From Oscillospiraceae bacterium (GTDB taxonomy: Bacteria > Bacillota > Clostridia > Oscillospirales > CAG-272): DNA of 51,832 nt. The notes beneath the pieces are model-generated. The model searched no databases, was not told the origin of the DNA, and saw only the letters and a program-made list of their open reading frames with translations. A program made the translations under genes and the position numbers. The stretch's first letter is position 1; every line of letters begins with the position of its first letter. The stretch lies in NCBI GenBank assembly GCA_015063645.1, contig SVTS01000009.1, positions 1 to 51,832 of the forward strand, read 5' to 3'. This document shows positions 23,361-31,649 of this stretch, in pieces.

Positions 23361-24785
23361 ATGAAACTGCTGTTATTTCTCGTCCAGCGGGAAATCCGTT
23401 TCCGCTGGCGGACACTGCTTCCTTTTGTTCTGATTGCGGCTGCACTGGTGTTTGCGTTTGTCTCTTTGGTTACTTTTCAGGAAAGTGCGCAGACGGTAAA
23501 CCCTATCCCCTACATGACCTCACCCACTTATACGATCTTATTCGCCGCATTTTCCCTGATCGGCTTCACAGCCGCACGCACTTCATTTGTGCTGTACAGT
23601 GAGCGGCAGTTGTCGGAAACAGGGATTCTCCGCGGTCTCGGTATGAAGAAAAGGTATGTTCGCCGCATCCGCATACTTCTCGGATGCTTCTGTATCGCGG
23701 CGGCATGCATGTTCGCGCTTCCGCTTGCGCTTTTGTTCGTGCGGGCATTCGTGGGAATTTGCACCTCGGTGGATATGGAAAGCACCACTTTCGTGCCGCT
23801 GTCCTATCGGATTCCGATTGTCAATATCGGCATCGTGCTCTCGATTCTGACCGCCTCCATGCTGACGGGTGTGCTGTGCGGATTCGTGAAGGAGGAACGC
23901 ATTATTTCCCTGATCCGCCGCCGGGATACGGGGACGGAAGCCGAAACAGGCAGCGGCGTACTGCCCGAAGAAGGCTCCCTCCTCGATTACGGCAGGCTGT
24001 ATGTCCGCCGTTCGGTTAAGCGGTGTATCCGCCACAATGCGATTGTTGCCGTGCTTCTGATTCTGCCGATGATCTTCTTACTCGGAGCATCCACATTCCG
24101 CGGAGACAGCCGCGATCACACCTTCTATCTTCGTGCCGTATACGATACGGAAACGCACAGCTTTGCGCCCATCACCGAAGCCATGCTGACGCGACTGGAG
24201 CAAATGGACGGCATAACGGAAGCACTGGGCAGTATCTTTTCCGAAACCCATCGGGGCAGATTCGGGCACACCTGCATCTATATCTACACAGACAAGGATG
24301 TGGACACAGATGCACTTCGCGAATTTGTGCAGGCATTCGCCGACCAGCATTCCCTGACCTTTGAGGATTCCGCAGCACTGCGGCGACCGCAGAATATGGT
24401 TGCCCGCGCCTATCGGACCTTTTTTCTGACCGAGAGCGCCGCGCTTCTGGCGGCAGGCGGTATCACTGTTCTGTCTCTGATGAAAGCACGGCTATACGCA
24501 AGGAAGAGAGAATTGTCCGTTCTGCGGGCGTTGGGCGCACGAATGGAAGAAATACAGCGGGCGATCACGCCCGAAACCGTGGCGGATTTTGCAGCAGGCG
24601 CGTTCCTCTCAATTCTGCTGGGCGCGATCGGTTTTTCGGAAATGATGAAGGACGGCGGCGGGTCTTTTGATATCGTTTCCCTGCTTATGCCGTGTTTTAT
24701 CTGTCTTGCCGCATACATTGCAGTTCAGATTCGCCTCTCCCGCCGGATGACAGAAAAGATGTTCGCGGACACACCGCGTGTATGA
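23361..24785 (+). CDS. FtsX-like ABC transporter permease
   Basis: 474 residues. An N-terminal helix (about 17-37), two further helices before about 190, a cytosolic loop rich in charged residues, a fourth helix near 225, an external segment of ~120 residues, and three C-terminal helices. The stretch RELSVLRALGARMEEIQRAI is the typical coupling motif of FtsX permeases that contacts the ATPase. GTGGAGG lies close upstream of the ATG. The partner ATPase follows 22 bases later. Likely an export or cell-envelope function; cargo unknown. Confidence 0.83.
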   Translation: MKLLLFLVQREIRFRWRTLLPFVLIAAALVFAFVSLVTFQESAQTVNPIPYMTSPTYTILFAAFSLIGFTAARTSFVLYSERQLSETGILRGLGMKKRYVRRIRILLGCFCIAAACMFALPLALLFVRAFVGICTSVDMESTTFVPLSYRIPIVNIGIVLSILTASMLTGVLCGFVKEERIISLIRRRDTGTEAETGSGVLPEEGSLLDYGRLYVRRSVKRCIRHNAIVAVLLILPMIFLLGASTFRGDSRDHTFYLRAVYDTETHSFAPITEAMLTRLEQMDGITEALGSIFSETHRGRFGHTCIYIYTDKDVDTDALREFVQAFADQHSLTFEDSAALRRPQNMVARAYRTFFLTESAALLAAGGITVLSLMKARLYARKRELSVLRALGARMEEIQRAITPETVADFAAGAFLSILLGAIGFSEMMKDGGGSFDIVSLLMPCFICLAAYIAVQIRLSRRMTEKMFADTPRV

Positions 24786-24807
24786 ACGATCGAAGGAGGA
24801 TTCCATC

Positions 24808-25467
24808 ATGATTCTGGAAGCAAAAGAACTGACGAGAGTCTATGTACAGGGAAACGAGAGTATCCGCGCCGTGGATAACTGCCGTTTCACGGTGGATGAG
24901 GGCGATTTTATCACGATCACGGGTCCGTCGGGCTGCGGAAAATCCACCCTGCTGGGAATTCTGGGCGGTATGGACCGTCCCGATGGAGGCAAGGTCTATC
25001 TGGACGGGGAGAGTCTGTACGATGCCTCAGATGACCGGCTCGCCGACATCCGCGCACAGAAGATCGGCTTCGTGTTTCAGAATTATTCCCTTCTGCCCAC
25101 GCTGTCCGCCGAGGAAAACATCCGTCTGCCCTGTCTGATCTCGGGAAAGAGTTTTTCCAAATACTATTTTGACGATCTGTGCGAGCTGCTCAAAATCGGG
25201 AATCGTCTGTCGCATTTCCCCTCCGCCCTTTCGGGCGGAGAGCAGCAGCGTGTCGCCATTGCCCGCGCGTTAATCTGCCGTCCGCGGCTTCTGCTGGCAG
25301 ATGAACCCACGGGAAATCTCGATCCCGACACAGCAAAAAGTGTGCTTGCACTGTTTCTGCAGCTTCAGAAAGAATTGAAACAGACGTGCATCATGGTGAC
25401 GCATGACGAATCCATTGCCGAACAAGCACCGATCCGCAAACGCATGGAACACGGCATCCTGCGATAA
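24808..25467 (+). CDS. ABC transporter ATP-binding protein (MacB/LolD-like)
   Basis: 219 residues with Walker [11 protein letters not shown]-loop [10 protein letters not shown], signature LSGGEQQR, Walker B LLLADEP plus TGNLDPDT, and switch VTHDE. The start at 24808 follows GAAGGAGG; the frame from 24778 begins within the end of the permease gene. It pairs with the preceding FtsX permease. This is the second such pair in the window, and the two ATPases belong to the same subfamily. An intrinsic terminator follows at 25479. Confidence 0.93.
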   Translation: MILEAKELTRVYVQGNESIRAVDNCRFTVDEGDFITITGPSGCGKSTLLGILGGMDRPDGGKVYLDGESLYDASDDRLADIRAQKIGFVFQNYSLLPTLSAEENIRLPCLISGKSFSKYYFDDLCELLKIGNRLSHFPSALSGGEQQRVAIARALICRPRLLLADEPTGNLDPDTAKSVLALFLQLQKELKQTCIMVTHDESIAEQAPIRKRMEHGILR

Positions 25468-25478
25468 CAATACAAGAC

Positions 25479-25516
25479 GGCGGCACATCCGAAATTCGGA
25501 TATGCCGCCTCTTTTT
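25479..25516 (+). terminator. Intrinsic terminator of ABC pair
   Basis: GGCGGCA-c-ATCCGA pairs with TCGGAT-a-TGCCGCC (one mismatch) and ends in five T. It reaches the stop codon of the converging GH99-like gene. Confidence 0.75.
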
Positions 25517-26630
25517 ATTCTTCTTCACAGAACACACGTCTGATCGCTTCCAGATATCCGTATCCGTTCCGGTCATCCGGCTCCAGATAGCTGGTCTCCG
25601 TCCATTCATTCCAGCTGTTCACCGTAATCAGCGGCACGGGCAGATTGTGGGTATCCACATACTCCTTCGCCATACGGAGTGCACACTCAATGTTTTCCGG
25701 CGTGGTATCTTTCATGATCCCCGGACGGAAGCCGCGGAAGCGGGGATTATTATCCCAGCCCACAGACACGTGGGGGAAATATGGGATCTTATACTCTCCG
25801 TCAATGCGGCGCCACTCTGCCGCCACATCCGTCAGAATCTCCGGATAGGGGCGGTCGATATTGGTAAAATGCACGAACTGATAATTGGTGATGCTGTCAA
25901 ATCCCAACAGTTCTGTCGCTTCTCTGGTTGTTCCGGACGCGCTGGCATCCACGCCGCTGAGATTCACGGAAGTTTCCCGCCATGCAGTCAGCTGCAGATG
26001 CAGTCCCGGAAGCCCGGCTTTCACTGTTTCCTCACGGAAATACGCCAGAGCGCGCTTCGTATTCTCCACACCGCCGAGTCCCCGGATCAGGTTCTGCAGA
26101 TCGTATATCATGAACACCGGTTTTCCGTCAATTTTATAATAGCAGGGGTGGTTGAAATACTGTCCGATCACCCGGTGCACCACGTTTTCAAACTCCGTGC
26201 GGCTGACGGAACCTTTCCAGATCACCGTACCACCGTTTTTATCGGACTGGTCAATATTCCACAGGTGATTGGCATCATGATTCGCCCACATGAGATAGAA
26301 CTTCATGCGGTCATTGTTTTTCGCTTTCAGGAAACCGTTATTCAGGCACTGTTCCAGAAACGGTCTGCCGTCGTACCAGTACCAGTCATAGATGAACACA
26401 TTCACTCCGTGATCCGCCGCCGCGGCGATCTCCATCTCCATGACATACGGATCCGCCTCGTTTACATAGCCCCACAGCGGCTTGCGCGGCCAGTCATGAC
26501 CGGGAAATTTGGATACAGCGTTTTTCACCGACTGCCATTCGCCCATGCCCTCTCCCCAGAACATCCGTGTCCGGGGCTCATCGCCCGTATATGCCGGCCA
26601 GATATAGGCGGCTACATCATATTTTTTCAT
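25515..26630 (-). CDS. GH99-like / WbsX-type glycan-processing protein
   Basis: 371 residues without a signal peptide. Hallmarks of the glycosyl hydrolase 99-like (WbsX) domain: an initial AAYIWPAYTGDEPR, then GVNVFIYDWYWYDGRPFLE, a central KPVFMIYDLQ, and near the C-terminus LITVNSWNEWTETSYLEPD, where the conserved NxWNEW.E segment carries a likely catalytic or binding acid. Families with this domain act on mannose- or rhamnose-containing glycans. Cytosolic location suggests it works on imported oligosaccharides. Its SD (AGGAG) directly abuts the T run of the terminator at 26642-26674, leaving no room for a separate promoter. Confidence 0.82.
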   Translation of the reverse strand: MKKYDVAAYIWPAYTGDEPRTRMFWGEGMGEWQSVKNAVSKFPGHDWPRKPLWGYVNEADPYVMEMEIAAAADHGVNVFIYDWYWYDGRPFLEQCLNNGFLKAKNNDRMKFYLMWANHDANHLWNIDQSDKNGGTVIWKGSVSRTEFENVVHRVIGQYFNHPCYYKIDGKPVFMIYDLQNLIRGLGGVENTKRALAYFREETVKAGLPGLHLQLTAWRETSVNLSGVDASASGTTREATELLGFDSITNYQFVHFTNIDRPYPEILTDVAAEWRRIDGEYKIPYFPHVSVGWDNNPRFRGFRPGIMKDTTPENIECALRMAKEYVDTHNLPVPLITVNSWNEWTETSYLEPDDRNGYGYLEAIRRVFCEEE

Positions 26631-26641
26631 GTCTTTCTCCT

Positions 26642-26674
26642 AAAAAACGAGCGGAGACCTTCTGTCTCCGCTCG
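26642..26674 (-). terminator. Intrinsic terminator or attenuator before GH99-like gene
   Basis: Perfect 11-bp stem CGAGCGGAGAC with a 5-base loop, followed on the minus strand by six T and then at once by AGGAGAAAGAC and the ATG of the GH99-like gene. Confidence 0.85.
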
Positions 26675-26682
26675 GATTATTA

Positions 26683-27447
26683 TCAGTTCTTTGCTGCTGC
26701 AGCTGCTGCTTCGGCTTCTTTTCTTGCCTTACGCTCAGCTTCAACGCGCTCCATCTTCTCAATGAATGCCTTGGAACGGATATCGATAATGCGGTTGATA
26801 TCATCACATGCCTTATCAACGTCTGCACCGTACTCAACGGACACATCCAGAACATCGGAACCGTCCTTACCAACGATAACGAAATGGTAATCACGGAACT
26901 TTACAACACGCTTGCCGAGATCGCGCTCAAACATGGGATCGCGAACCTCTGCGTGATCCAGATCCACATAGCGGAAAGTGCCGCCAAGCTCCTCATCGAT
27001 CATATCATCGATAAAGGAGAAGTGTCTCTGGTGAATGTGCATCTTATCAGCGGTGAAGAACAGCATGACAGCGTTGAATTCGCTGGTACGGTTCTTACCG
27101 TCAGAACCCTTCTTGTAGTATACGTTTTCATCAAACTGATAACCACGGAAGGTCATGGGCTCAAGGAACTTGAGGGACTTCTCGAACAGCTCGAAACGGA
27201 TCATGCCGCGCTCGCGCATATCCTTCATTTTCTCGCCGACCTGATACTCGATATCGTCACCGCTGGCCTTACCGCCGCCTGCGAAGATCATCACGCCGAG
27301 ACCGGCAACCAGACCGAGAACACCGAAAAGACGCGTAGAATGGGAGAAGCAGAGGACAAGACCGACGACCATGAGCGCAAGACCGATCAGAGTTATCGGG
27401 GAAATGCCCTTAGAGGTAAAATACTTGAGGTTCCGTTTTGTTTCCAT
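26683..27447 (-). CDS. Membrane-anchored protein of unknown function
   Basis: 254 residues. Two close hydrophobic segments (ITLIGLALMVVGLVLCF and LFGVLGLVAGLGVMIFAGG) make an N-terminal hairpin anchor. A ~160-residue soluble domain follows (MTFRGYQFDENVYYKKG, ADKMHIHQRHFSFIDD), then an Arg/Glu/Ala-rich helix likely to form a coiled coil and ending in EAAAAAAKN. Three in-frame stop codons (TGA TAA TAA) end the gene. No family recognised. It has a consensus-like promoter at 27515-27543 and is followed by a strong terminator. Confidence 0.7.
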   Translation of the reverse strand: METKRNLKYFTSKGISPITLIGLALMVVGLVLCFSHSTRLFGVLGLVAGLGVMIFAGGGKASGDDIEYQVGEKMKDMRERGMIRFELFEKSLKFLEPMTFRGYQFDENVYYKKGSDGKNRTSEFNAVMLFFTADKMHIHQRHFSFIDDMIDEELGGTFRYVDLDHAEVRDPMFERDLGKRVVKFRDYHFVIVGKDGSDVLDVSVEYGADVDKACDDINRIIDIRSKAFIEKMERVEAERKARKEAEAAAAAAKN

Positions 27448-27514
27448 ACTGGTACACTCCGTTATGTAAATTATGTATGCTCAGCGCGGCAGGCGCACCT
27501 TTCACATTATAAAT

Positions 27515-27543
27515 ATGATATCACATATTTCCGTCAATGTCAA
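27515..27543 (-). promoter_or_regulatory. Sigma-A promoter of membrane-anchored protein gene
   Basis: TTGACA, 17 bases, TATCAT on the minus strand; a TATAAT lies 3 bases further downstream. Confidence 0.7.
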
Positions 27544-27571
27544 TATCAAAAGTGTCAAACAACCGAGAATT

Positions 27572-28357
27572 TTATCTCAGAATGAACGGACGGATGTAAT
27601 TGATGGTGAAATCCACACCGACTTCGCCCAGCTCACCCTTCCATGTTGCGGAATGAGGTTCGATGCTGAGACCGGCATCATAGCCATGTTTATAGAGGAT
27701 CGCGAACAGCCGGCGCCAGTCGATATTGTCCATGCCTGCCGGCGGATCGTCAATGCGCTTACCGTTCAGAGAGACGGCACCCTTGACGTGCATATGAGCG
27801 ATTCTCTCACACCAGCCGTCCAGTTCTGCCAGATAATCTGCATTCCGGTAGTAGGCGTGGGATGCGTCATATTTGATCATCAGCTGCGGCAGCTCACCGA
27901 GCACGACCTCCCACTGTGCAGGGCTGTGCACAAAATTGCCCCAGGAGCAGTTATACACTGCCAGCTTCATATTACGCTTTTCCGTTTCTTCCAGCAGGCG
28001 GGAGAAGTATTCCACAGCAAAGCTGTAATTGCGGTACAGGCTGATCTGTGTATCCTGATTGCAGCCGCAGACAAACACGGGGGCGCCGACGGCATGCGCC
28101 GCATCCATAAGCCGGATCATGAGGGCATAGACATTCTCATCCAGTTTGCCGCCCACATTGGGTGCCGCATTCCATCTGCCGACGGAGGCAATCTGAATAC
28201 CGGTACGGTCGATATTCCGCTTGACGCTGTCCACCGCGCCGATAAATTTCTCCGCAGCCTCATCGTCGTTACGGCAGATTTCAATAAAGGACAGATCTTT
28301 TCCCTTTACATAATCGAATGCACTGTCGGTAAAACCGTTGATCATTCCGAATTTCAT
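27572..28357 (-). CDS. Sugar phosphate isomerase/epimerase (xylose isomerase-like TIM barrel)
   Basis: 261 residues of the AP_endonuc_2 / sugar isomerase-epimerase family. Metal-ligand regions: a Glu in LSFIEICR near the N-terminus, the Asp/His stretch MIKYDASHAYY (about 170), HMHVKGA (about 195) and LSIEPHSA (about 240). The reaction is probably isomerisation or epimerisation of a keto sugar or inositol derivative; substrate unknown. CGGAGA precedes the ATG and a good promoter lies at 28399-28427. It stands alone between the membrane protein and the lipase-like gene. Confidence 0.85.
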   Translation of the reverse strand: MKFGMINGFTDSAFDYVKGKDLSFIEICRNDDEAAEKFIGAVDSVKRNIDRTGIQIASVGRWNAAPNVGGKLDENVYALMIRLMDAAHAVGAPVFVCGCNQDTQISLYRNYSFAVEYFSRLLEETEKRNMKLAVYNCSWGNFVHSPAQWEVVLGELPQLMIKYDASHAYYRNADYLAELDGWCERIAHMHVKGAVSLNGKRIDDPPAGMDNIDWRRLFAILYKHGYDAGLSIEPHSATWKGELGEVGVDFTINYIRPFILR

Positions 28358-28398
28358 AATTATCTCCGTTTCGCTTTATTTTCTGAATTTGTTCAATC

Positions 28399-28427
28399 AT
28401 TATAGCATATATCTGAATGAATTGCAA
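28399..28427 (-). promoter_or_regulatory. Sigma-A promoter of isomerase/epimerase gene
   Basis: TTGCAA, 17 bases, TATAAT on the minus strand. Confidence 0.75.
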
Positions 28428-28500
28428 GAGTGATACGGAAAATGCGCATCAGCAAACCGAATTGTCCTATTGCATTATGTATATGGCAGGAGTGAGACAC

Positions 28501-29136
28501 ATGCTTCTTTTATCCGAGCTTTTCCGACTCTGTATGGAGACTTCGTATCTGCACGCGGAAAACGGGGTCAGTTTTGCTGCAAGAAGCCGCGGCGGCGTTT
28601 TACATATTCTTTTCCAGAAAAGCGAAGGTGCGGAGGACTGGCACAACAATCTGGATTTTCCGGCTGCGCCCTACCGGGACATGGAAATCGACTGGCGGTG
28701 CCACAGGGGATTTCTGCGGGTCTGGCAGAGCGCTGAGCCGTACATCGCGGAAATACTCGCCCAGACTGCCTATCGGGACATCACCGTTGTCGGATACAGT
28801 CACGGTGGTGCACTGGCTGTTCTGTGTCATGAATACATCTGGTTCCATTATCCGGATCTGCGGGAGAACCTGCGCGGTGTGGGATTCGGAGCCCCCCGGG
28901 TGATCCTGTGCAGCAGCGGATGCAGACGCATTGCGCACCGATGGGCGAATTTCACCGTTGTACGCTGCGGCAGGGATGCGGTCACCCATCTTCCGCCCGC
29001 CATTCTCGGGTACCGGCACATGGGACATATCCTGCAGATCGGAGAGAGGCACATGCCGCCGATCGAATCGCATTTTCCGGAAAGCTATACGGATGCGCTG
29101 GCAGAATACGAAAGCCGTTCCGGCGCTGTCCGCTGA
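28501..29136 (+). CDS. Lipase class 3-like serine hydrolase
   Basis: 211 residues with an alpha/beta-hydrolase nucleophile elbow VVGYSHGGALAVL (Ser around residue 105), the GFGAPRV segment that follows it in class 3 lipases, and a later RDAVTHLPP with a candidate Asp. No signal peptide, so probably cytosolic. The start is set at 28501, 8 bases after AGGAG; in-frame ATGs at 28477 and 28483 lack SDs. Substrate unknown; acylglycerols or esters are possible. No strong promoter was found upstream. Confidence 0.8.
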   Translation: MLLLSELFRLCMETSYLHAENGVSFAARSRGGVLHILFQKSEGAEDWHNNLDFPAAPYRDMEIDWRCHRGFLRVWQSAEPYIAEILAQTAYRDITVVGYSHGGALAVLCHEYIWFHYPDLRENLRGVGFGAPRVILCSSGCRRIAHRWANFTVVRCGRDAVTHLPPAILGYRHMGHILQIGERHMPPIESHFPESYTDALAEYESRSGAVR

Positions 29137-29147
29137 GCAATTTTTGT

Positions 29148-29185
29148 AAAAAACACAGCCTTTCTGCCGGGCAGAAAGGCTGTGT
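29148..29185 (-). terminator. Terminator between convergent lipase-like and alarmone synthetase genes
   Basis: 15-bp perfect stem ACACAGCCTTTCTGC with a 3-base loop; six T follow on the minus strand. May also stop the plus-strand gene. Confidence 0.8.
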
Positions 29186-29207
29186 CTCATGAAAATCCGG
29201 ATGTTCC

Positions 29208-29891
29208 CTATTCTTTTTCGATCTCCCGCTTGATCGCCTGCATCTCCTCATCCACTTCGGAGATCGCCATAGCGCATATGCGCAGACGGTATCGCAGCGC
29301 GTCGGGGATATCACCGTCGGTTTTATACGCCAGATGATGTTCCAGACTCGCCCAGCAGTCCATGGCAATGGTACGGATCTGGATTTCCACAGGCACACGC
29401 TGGGTACTTTCGGAAAGATATACCGGAACGCTGACCACCAGATGCAGACTGCGGTAGCCGCTTTCTTTCGGGTGCTGTATGTAATCCGATTTTTTCACCA
29501 GTTCCACGTCATCCTGCCGCAGAAGAAGTTCGGCAATCGTCTCCGCGTCGTCGATATAATTACAGATCACGCGGACACCGGCGATATCGCTCAGTCCGAC
29601 CTGCATGCCCTCCAGCGTAATCGGCAGTCCGAGACGCTGCATTTTGTCAAAAATACTGCGCGGCTCTTTCAGCCGGGATTCTATGTGATGAATGGGATTA
29701 TAATCATATTTGGCATGAAATTCCTCATCCAGTGTCTGCAGTTTATTTTTCACCGTATTGATGCCGGCGCTGTACAGCTGCATCAGGATACGGAATTCTT
29801 TCAGAGCATCGTGATTTTCCCGCAGGGAGGAAGTAAATACAGTTACTTCGCCTGTTTCCTGCTCCTGCGGTATCTGCCGTGTCTTGTTCAC
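29208..29891 (-). CDS. Small alarmone synthetase, GTP pyrophosphokinase (RelQ/YjbM-like)
   Basis: 227 residues holding only the RelA/SpoT synthetase domain, without HD hydrolase, TGS or ACT regions. Seen: GLSDIAGVRVICNYIDD, then DYIQHPKESGYRSLHLVV (the YRSLH motif) and VPVEIQIRTIAMDCWASLEH (the catalytic Glu in EIQIRT), and a C-terminal helix. It makes (p)ppGpp in the stringent or stress response. The start is taken as GTG at 29891, after AGGGGAG with a 9-base spacer; the upstream part of the frame is promoter DNA. The gene stands alone. Confidence 0.9.
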   Translation of the reverse strand: MNKTRQIPQEQETGEVTVFTSSLRENHDALKEFRILMQLYSAGINTVKNKLQTLDEEFHAKYDYNPIHHIESRLKEPRSIFDKMQRLGLPITLEGMQVGLSDIAGVRVICNYIDDAETIAELLLRQDDVELVKKSDYIQHPKESGYRSLHLVVSVPVYLSESTQRVPVEIQIRTIAMDCWASLEHHLAYKTDGDIPDALRYRLRICAMAISEVDEEMQAIKREIEKE

Positions 29892-29932
29892 TATGCACAA
29901 CTCCCCTTTCCTGTATATAGTATACAGTATAT

Positions 29933-29960
29933 ATTTTAACTGAATATGTACAGATTTCAA
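29933..29960 (-). promoter_or_regulatory. Promoter of alarmone synthetase gene
   Basis: TTGAAA, 16 bases, TAAAAT on the minus strand. A small dyad CTGTAT/ATACAG (29911-29927) lies near the predicted transcript start. Confidence 0.5.
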
Positions 29961-29992
29961 CCGGGGTGAAAATTCGTCCGAACATGCAAAAC

Positions 29993-30028
29993 AAAAGGGC
30001 ACGCATCACACCTGATGCATGCCCTTTT
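29993..30028 (-). terminator. Terminator of transglutaminase-like gene
   Basis: AAAAGGGCA-c-GCATCA pairs with TGATGC-a-TGCCCTTTT (one mismatch), 4-base loop; T-rich tail on the minus strand. Confidence 0.7.
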
Positions 30029-30063
30029 ATTCATCTGTGGTGAAAAAACGTAATTCCGCATGT

Positions 30064-31509
30064 TTACGGAATGGTTACCGTATATTCGCGGGGTACATGT
30101 TTCGGCGCGGTCACGCGCATGGTGTACGTTCCGGAGGAAATATTCCGGAGCGCATATTCCGTACTGCAGCCGGCAATCCGGATGCTGAACTTCACTTCCG
30201 AGGCATTCTCAGGGATAAATTCGATCGTAAGCAAATCCGCAGGAGAAGCGGTACTGCACTGCACGCTGCCTTTTACTACTTTCTGCGCAGAAACTTCCGT
30301 CCGGGATACAAGCGTCAGGTGGATCTCCACACCAACCTGTCCGCTCATCGAACTCCCAGAGTAAGATAAACCGTTACATCCAAGCATAGATCCCACCGCT
30401 CTCATATTTTCCTGCGTATTGATCCATTCCGTGAGTTTTCCGCTCGGATCAAGAAATTTCGCGGTAAAGGTTTTATTGTCATCGCCAAGAACCATTCTGG
30501 CGGCAATATCCTGTGCGGTTATGTCTCCAAGGAGAACGTCGGGATTATTATAGAGATACTGATGCGCGCAGGCAGCGGTGCATTCAGGCAGGCGTCCATT
30601 GAAGAGTGTATCCAGCGCATGATCCGCGCCAGCACCGCTGAACGCATCATAATTCCGTGCATAGTACAGGTGATACAGCTTCGTATCCTGATCATTCCAG
30701 GTAACGTCCGTATATACACAGGCATCCCCCAGCCAGACAAGGTTCCACGCATGTGCAATCGGATCTGAAGCACCAGGCTTTACACTTACGCCTGTGACCG
30801 CCCAGGATCTTATGCCGACACGCTGCAGCAGATACTGATACAGGCGGGTATAGCCGGCGCATACCGCCTGCTTCTCAACCAGCGCGCCGTATGCGGTCTG
30901 ATCGTTATTCGTCGGCACATAGGACACCAGTGCCGCCACTTTATCGTGCAGCCAGAGCGCCTTTTCTGCATCCGTGCTCAGATTTGCCGCGTTCATCTCG
31001 GCAATCACCGCATCGGAAGCCGATTGGAATTCTGTTTTTGCCTTGGTAAGTTCAGAGATATCGTACAACGGTGTGTTATCGTCCGATGTATCCTCAGTTG
31101 CTTTATAATACTTATTCGTAAACAGTTTTCCGTCCAGTTCGAAGATTGGTATTACGCTTATTGGAACATTGGGATCGGCACCATATCCCCACAGGAATAA
31201 TCCCTGAAACCAGAATGCTTCGGGATGATCCGATACATAGATAGACACAATGGATTTCAGTTCATCCTTAGAAATATTCCATTCGGAAATATCCACGGAG
31301 GTATCCGGTGTATCCGACTGTACAGCCGTATGGAGCAGTTTATATACCTGCTGCTGGTTGGGCTCAAGCGTAGTGTAACCATAGCACGCCGTCGCTCCTG
31401 CCGTGGTGCCGTCTGTGGCGGCACTGACAATCCCCGCCATACTGACAACAAACAGAACAACAGCAATCAGGGAACAGAGTGTTTTGCCGGACAGTTTCAA
31501 AGTGTTCAT
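30064..31509 (-). CDS. Secreted transglutaminase-like protein
   Basis: 481 residues. A typical Sec signal (residues 1-30, ending VSAA) without lipobox cysteine. The transglutaminase core occupies about 170-300: cysteine in KQAVCAGYTRLYQYL, histidine in IAHAWNLVWLGD and aspartate in YTDVTWND, so the Cys-His-Asp triad is intact. The C-terminal ~90 residues are beta-rich and end in HVPREYTVTIP, which resembles the module that precedes dockerins in Ruminococcus-type proteins, but no dockerin follows. Likely an extracellular cysteine protease or cell-wall-associated enzyme. The start at 31509 follows AGGGGGA; promoter at 31560-31588. Confidence 0.85.
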   Translation of the reverse strand: MNTLKLSGKTLCSLIAVVLFVVSMAGIVSAATDGTTAGATACYGYTTLEPNQQQVYKLLHTAVQSDTPDTSVDISEWNISKDELKSIVSIYVSDHPEAFWFQGLFLWGYGADPNVPISVIPIFELDGKLFTNKYYKATEDTSDDNTPLYDISELTKAKTEFQSASDAVIAEMNAANLSTDAEKALWLHDKVAALVSYVPTNNDQTAYGALVEKQAVCAGYTRLYQYLLQRVGIRSWAVTGVSVKPGASDPIAHAWNLVWLGDACVYTDVTWNDQDTKLYHLYYARNYDAFSGAGADHALDTLFNGRLPECTAACAHQYLYNNPDVLLGDITAQDIAARMVLGDDNKTFTAKFLDPSGKLTEWINTQENMRAVGSMLGCNGLSYSGSSMSGQVGVEIHLTLVSRTEVSAQKVVKGSVQCSTASPADLLTIEFIPENASEVKFSIRIAGCSTEYALRNISSGTYTMRVTAPKHVPREYTVTIP

Positions 31510-31559
31510 GAAAATCCCCCTGTCTGATCTCATCTATCAATAAATGATTTATCCATATA

Positions 31560-31588
31560 ATTATATACCCAAACGGAAGAATTGTCAA
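31560..31588 (-). promoter_or_regulatory. Consensus sigma-A promoter of transglutaminase-like gene
   Basis: TTGACA, 17 bases, TATAAT on the minus strand, a full match to consensus. Confidence 0.85.
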
Positions 31589-31609
31589 TGTATTCCGGAG
31601 CAAAAGGGG

Positions 31610-31640
31610 AAAAAAAAGACTGCCGCACCAAGCGGCAGTC
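31610..31640 (-). terminator. Intrinsic terminator of BNR-protein operon
   Basis: 9-bp stem GACTGCCGC with a 5-base loop, followed on the minus strand by eight T. Confidence 0.88.
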
Positions 31641-31649
31641 CTTCAGATA

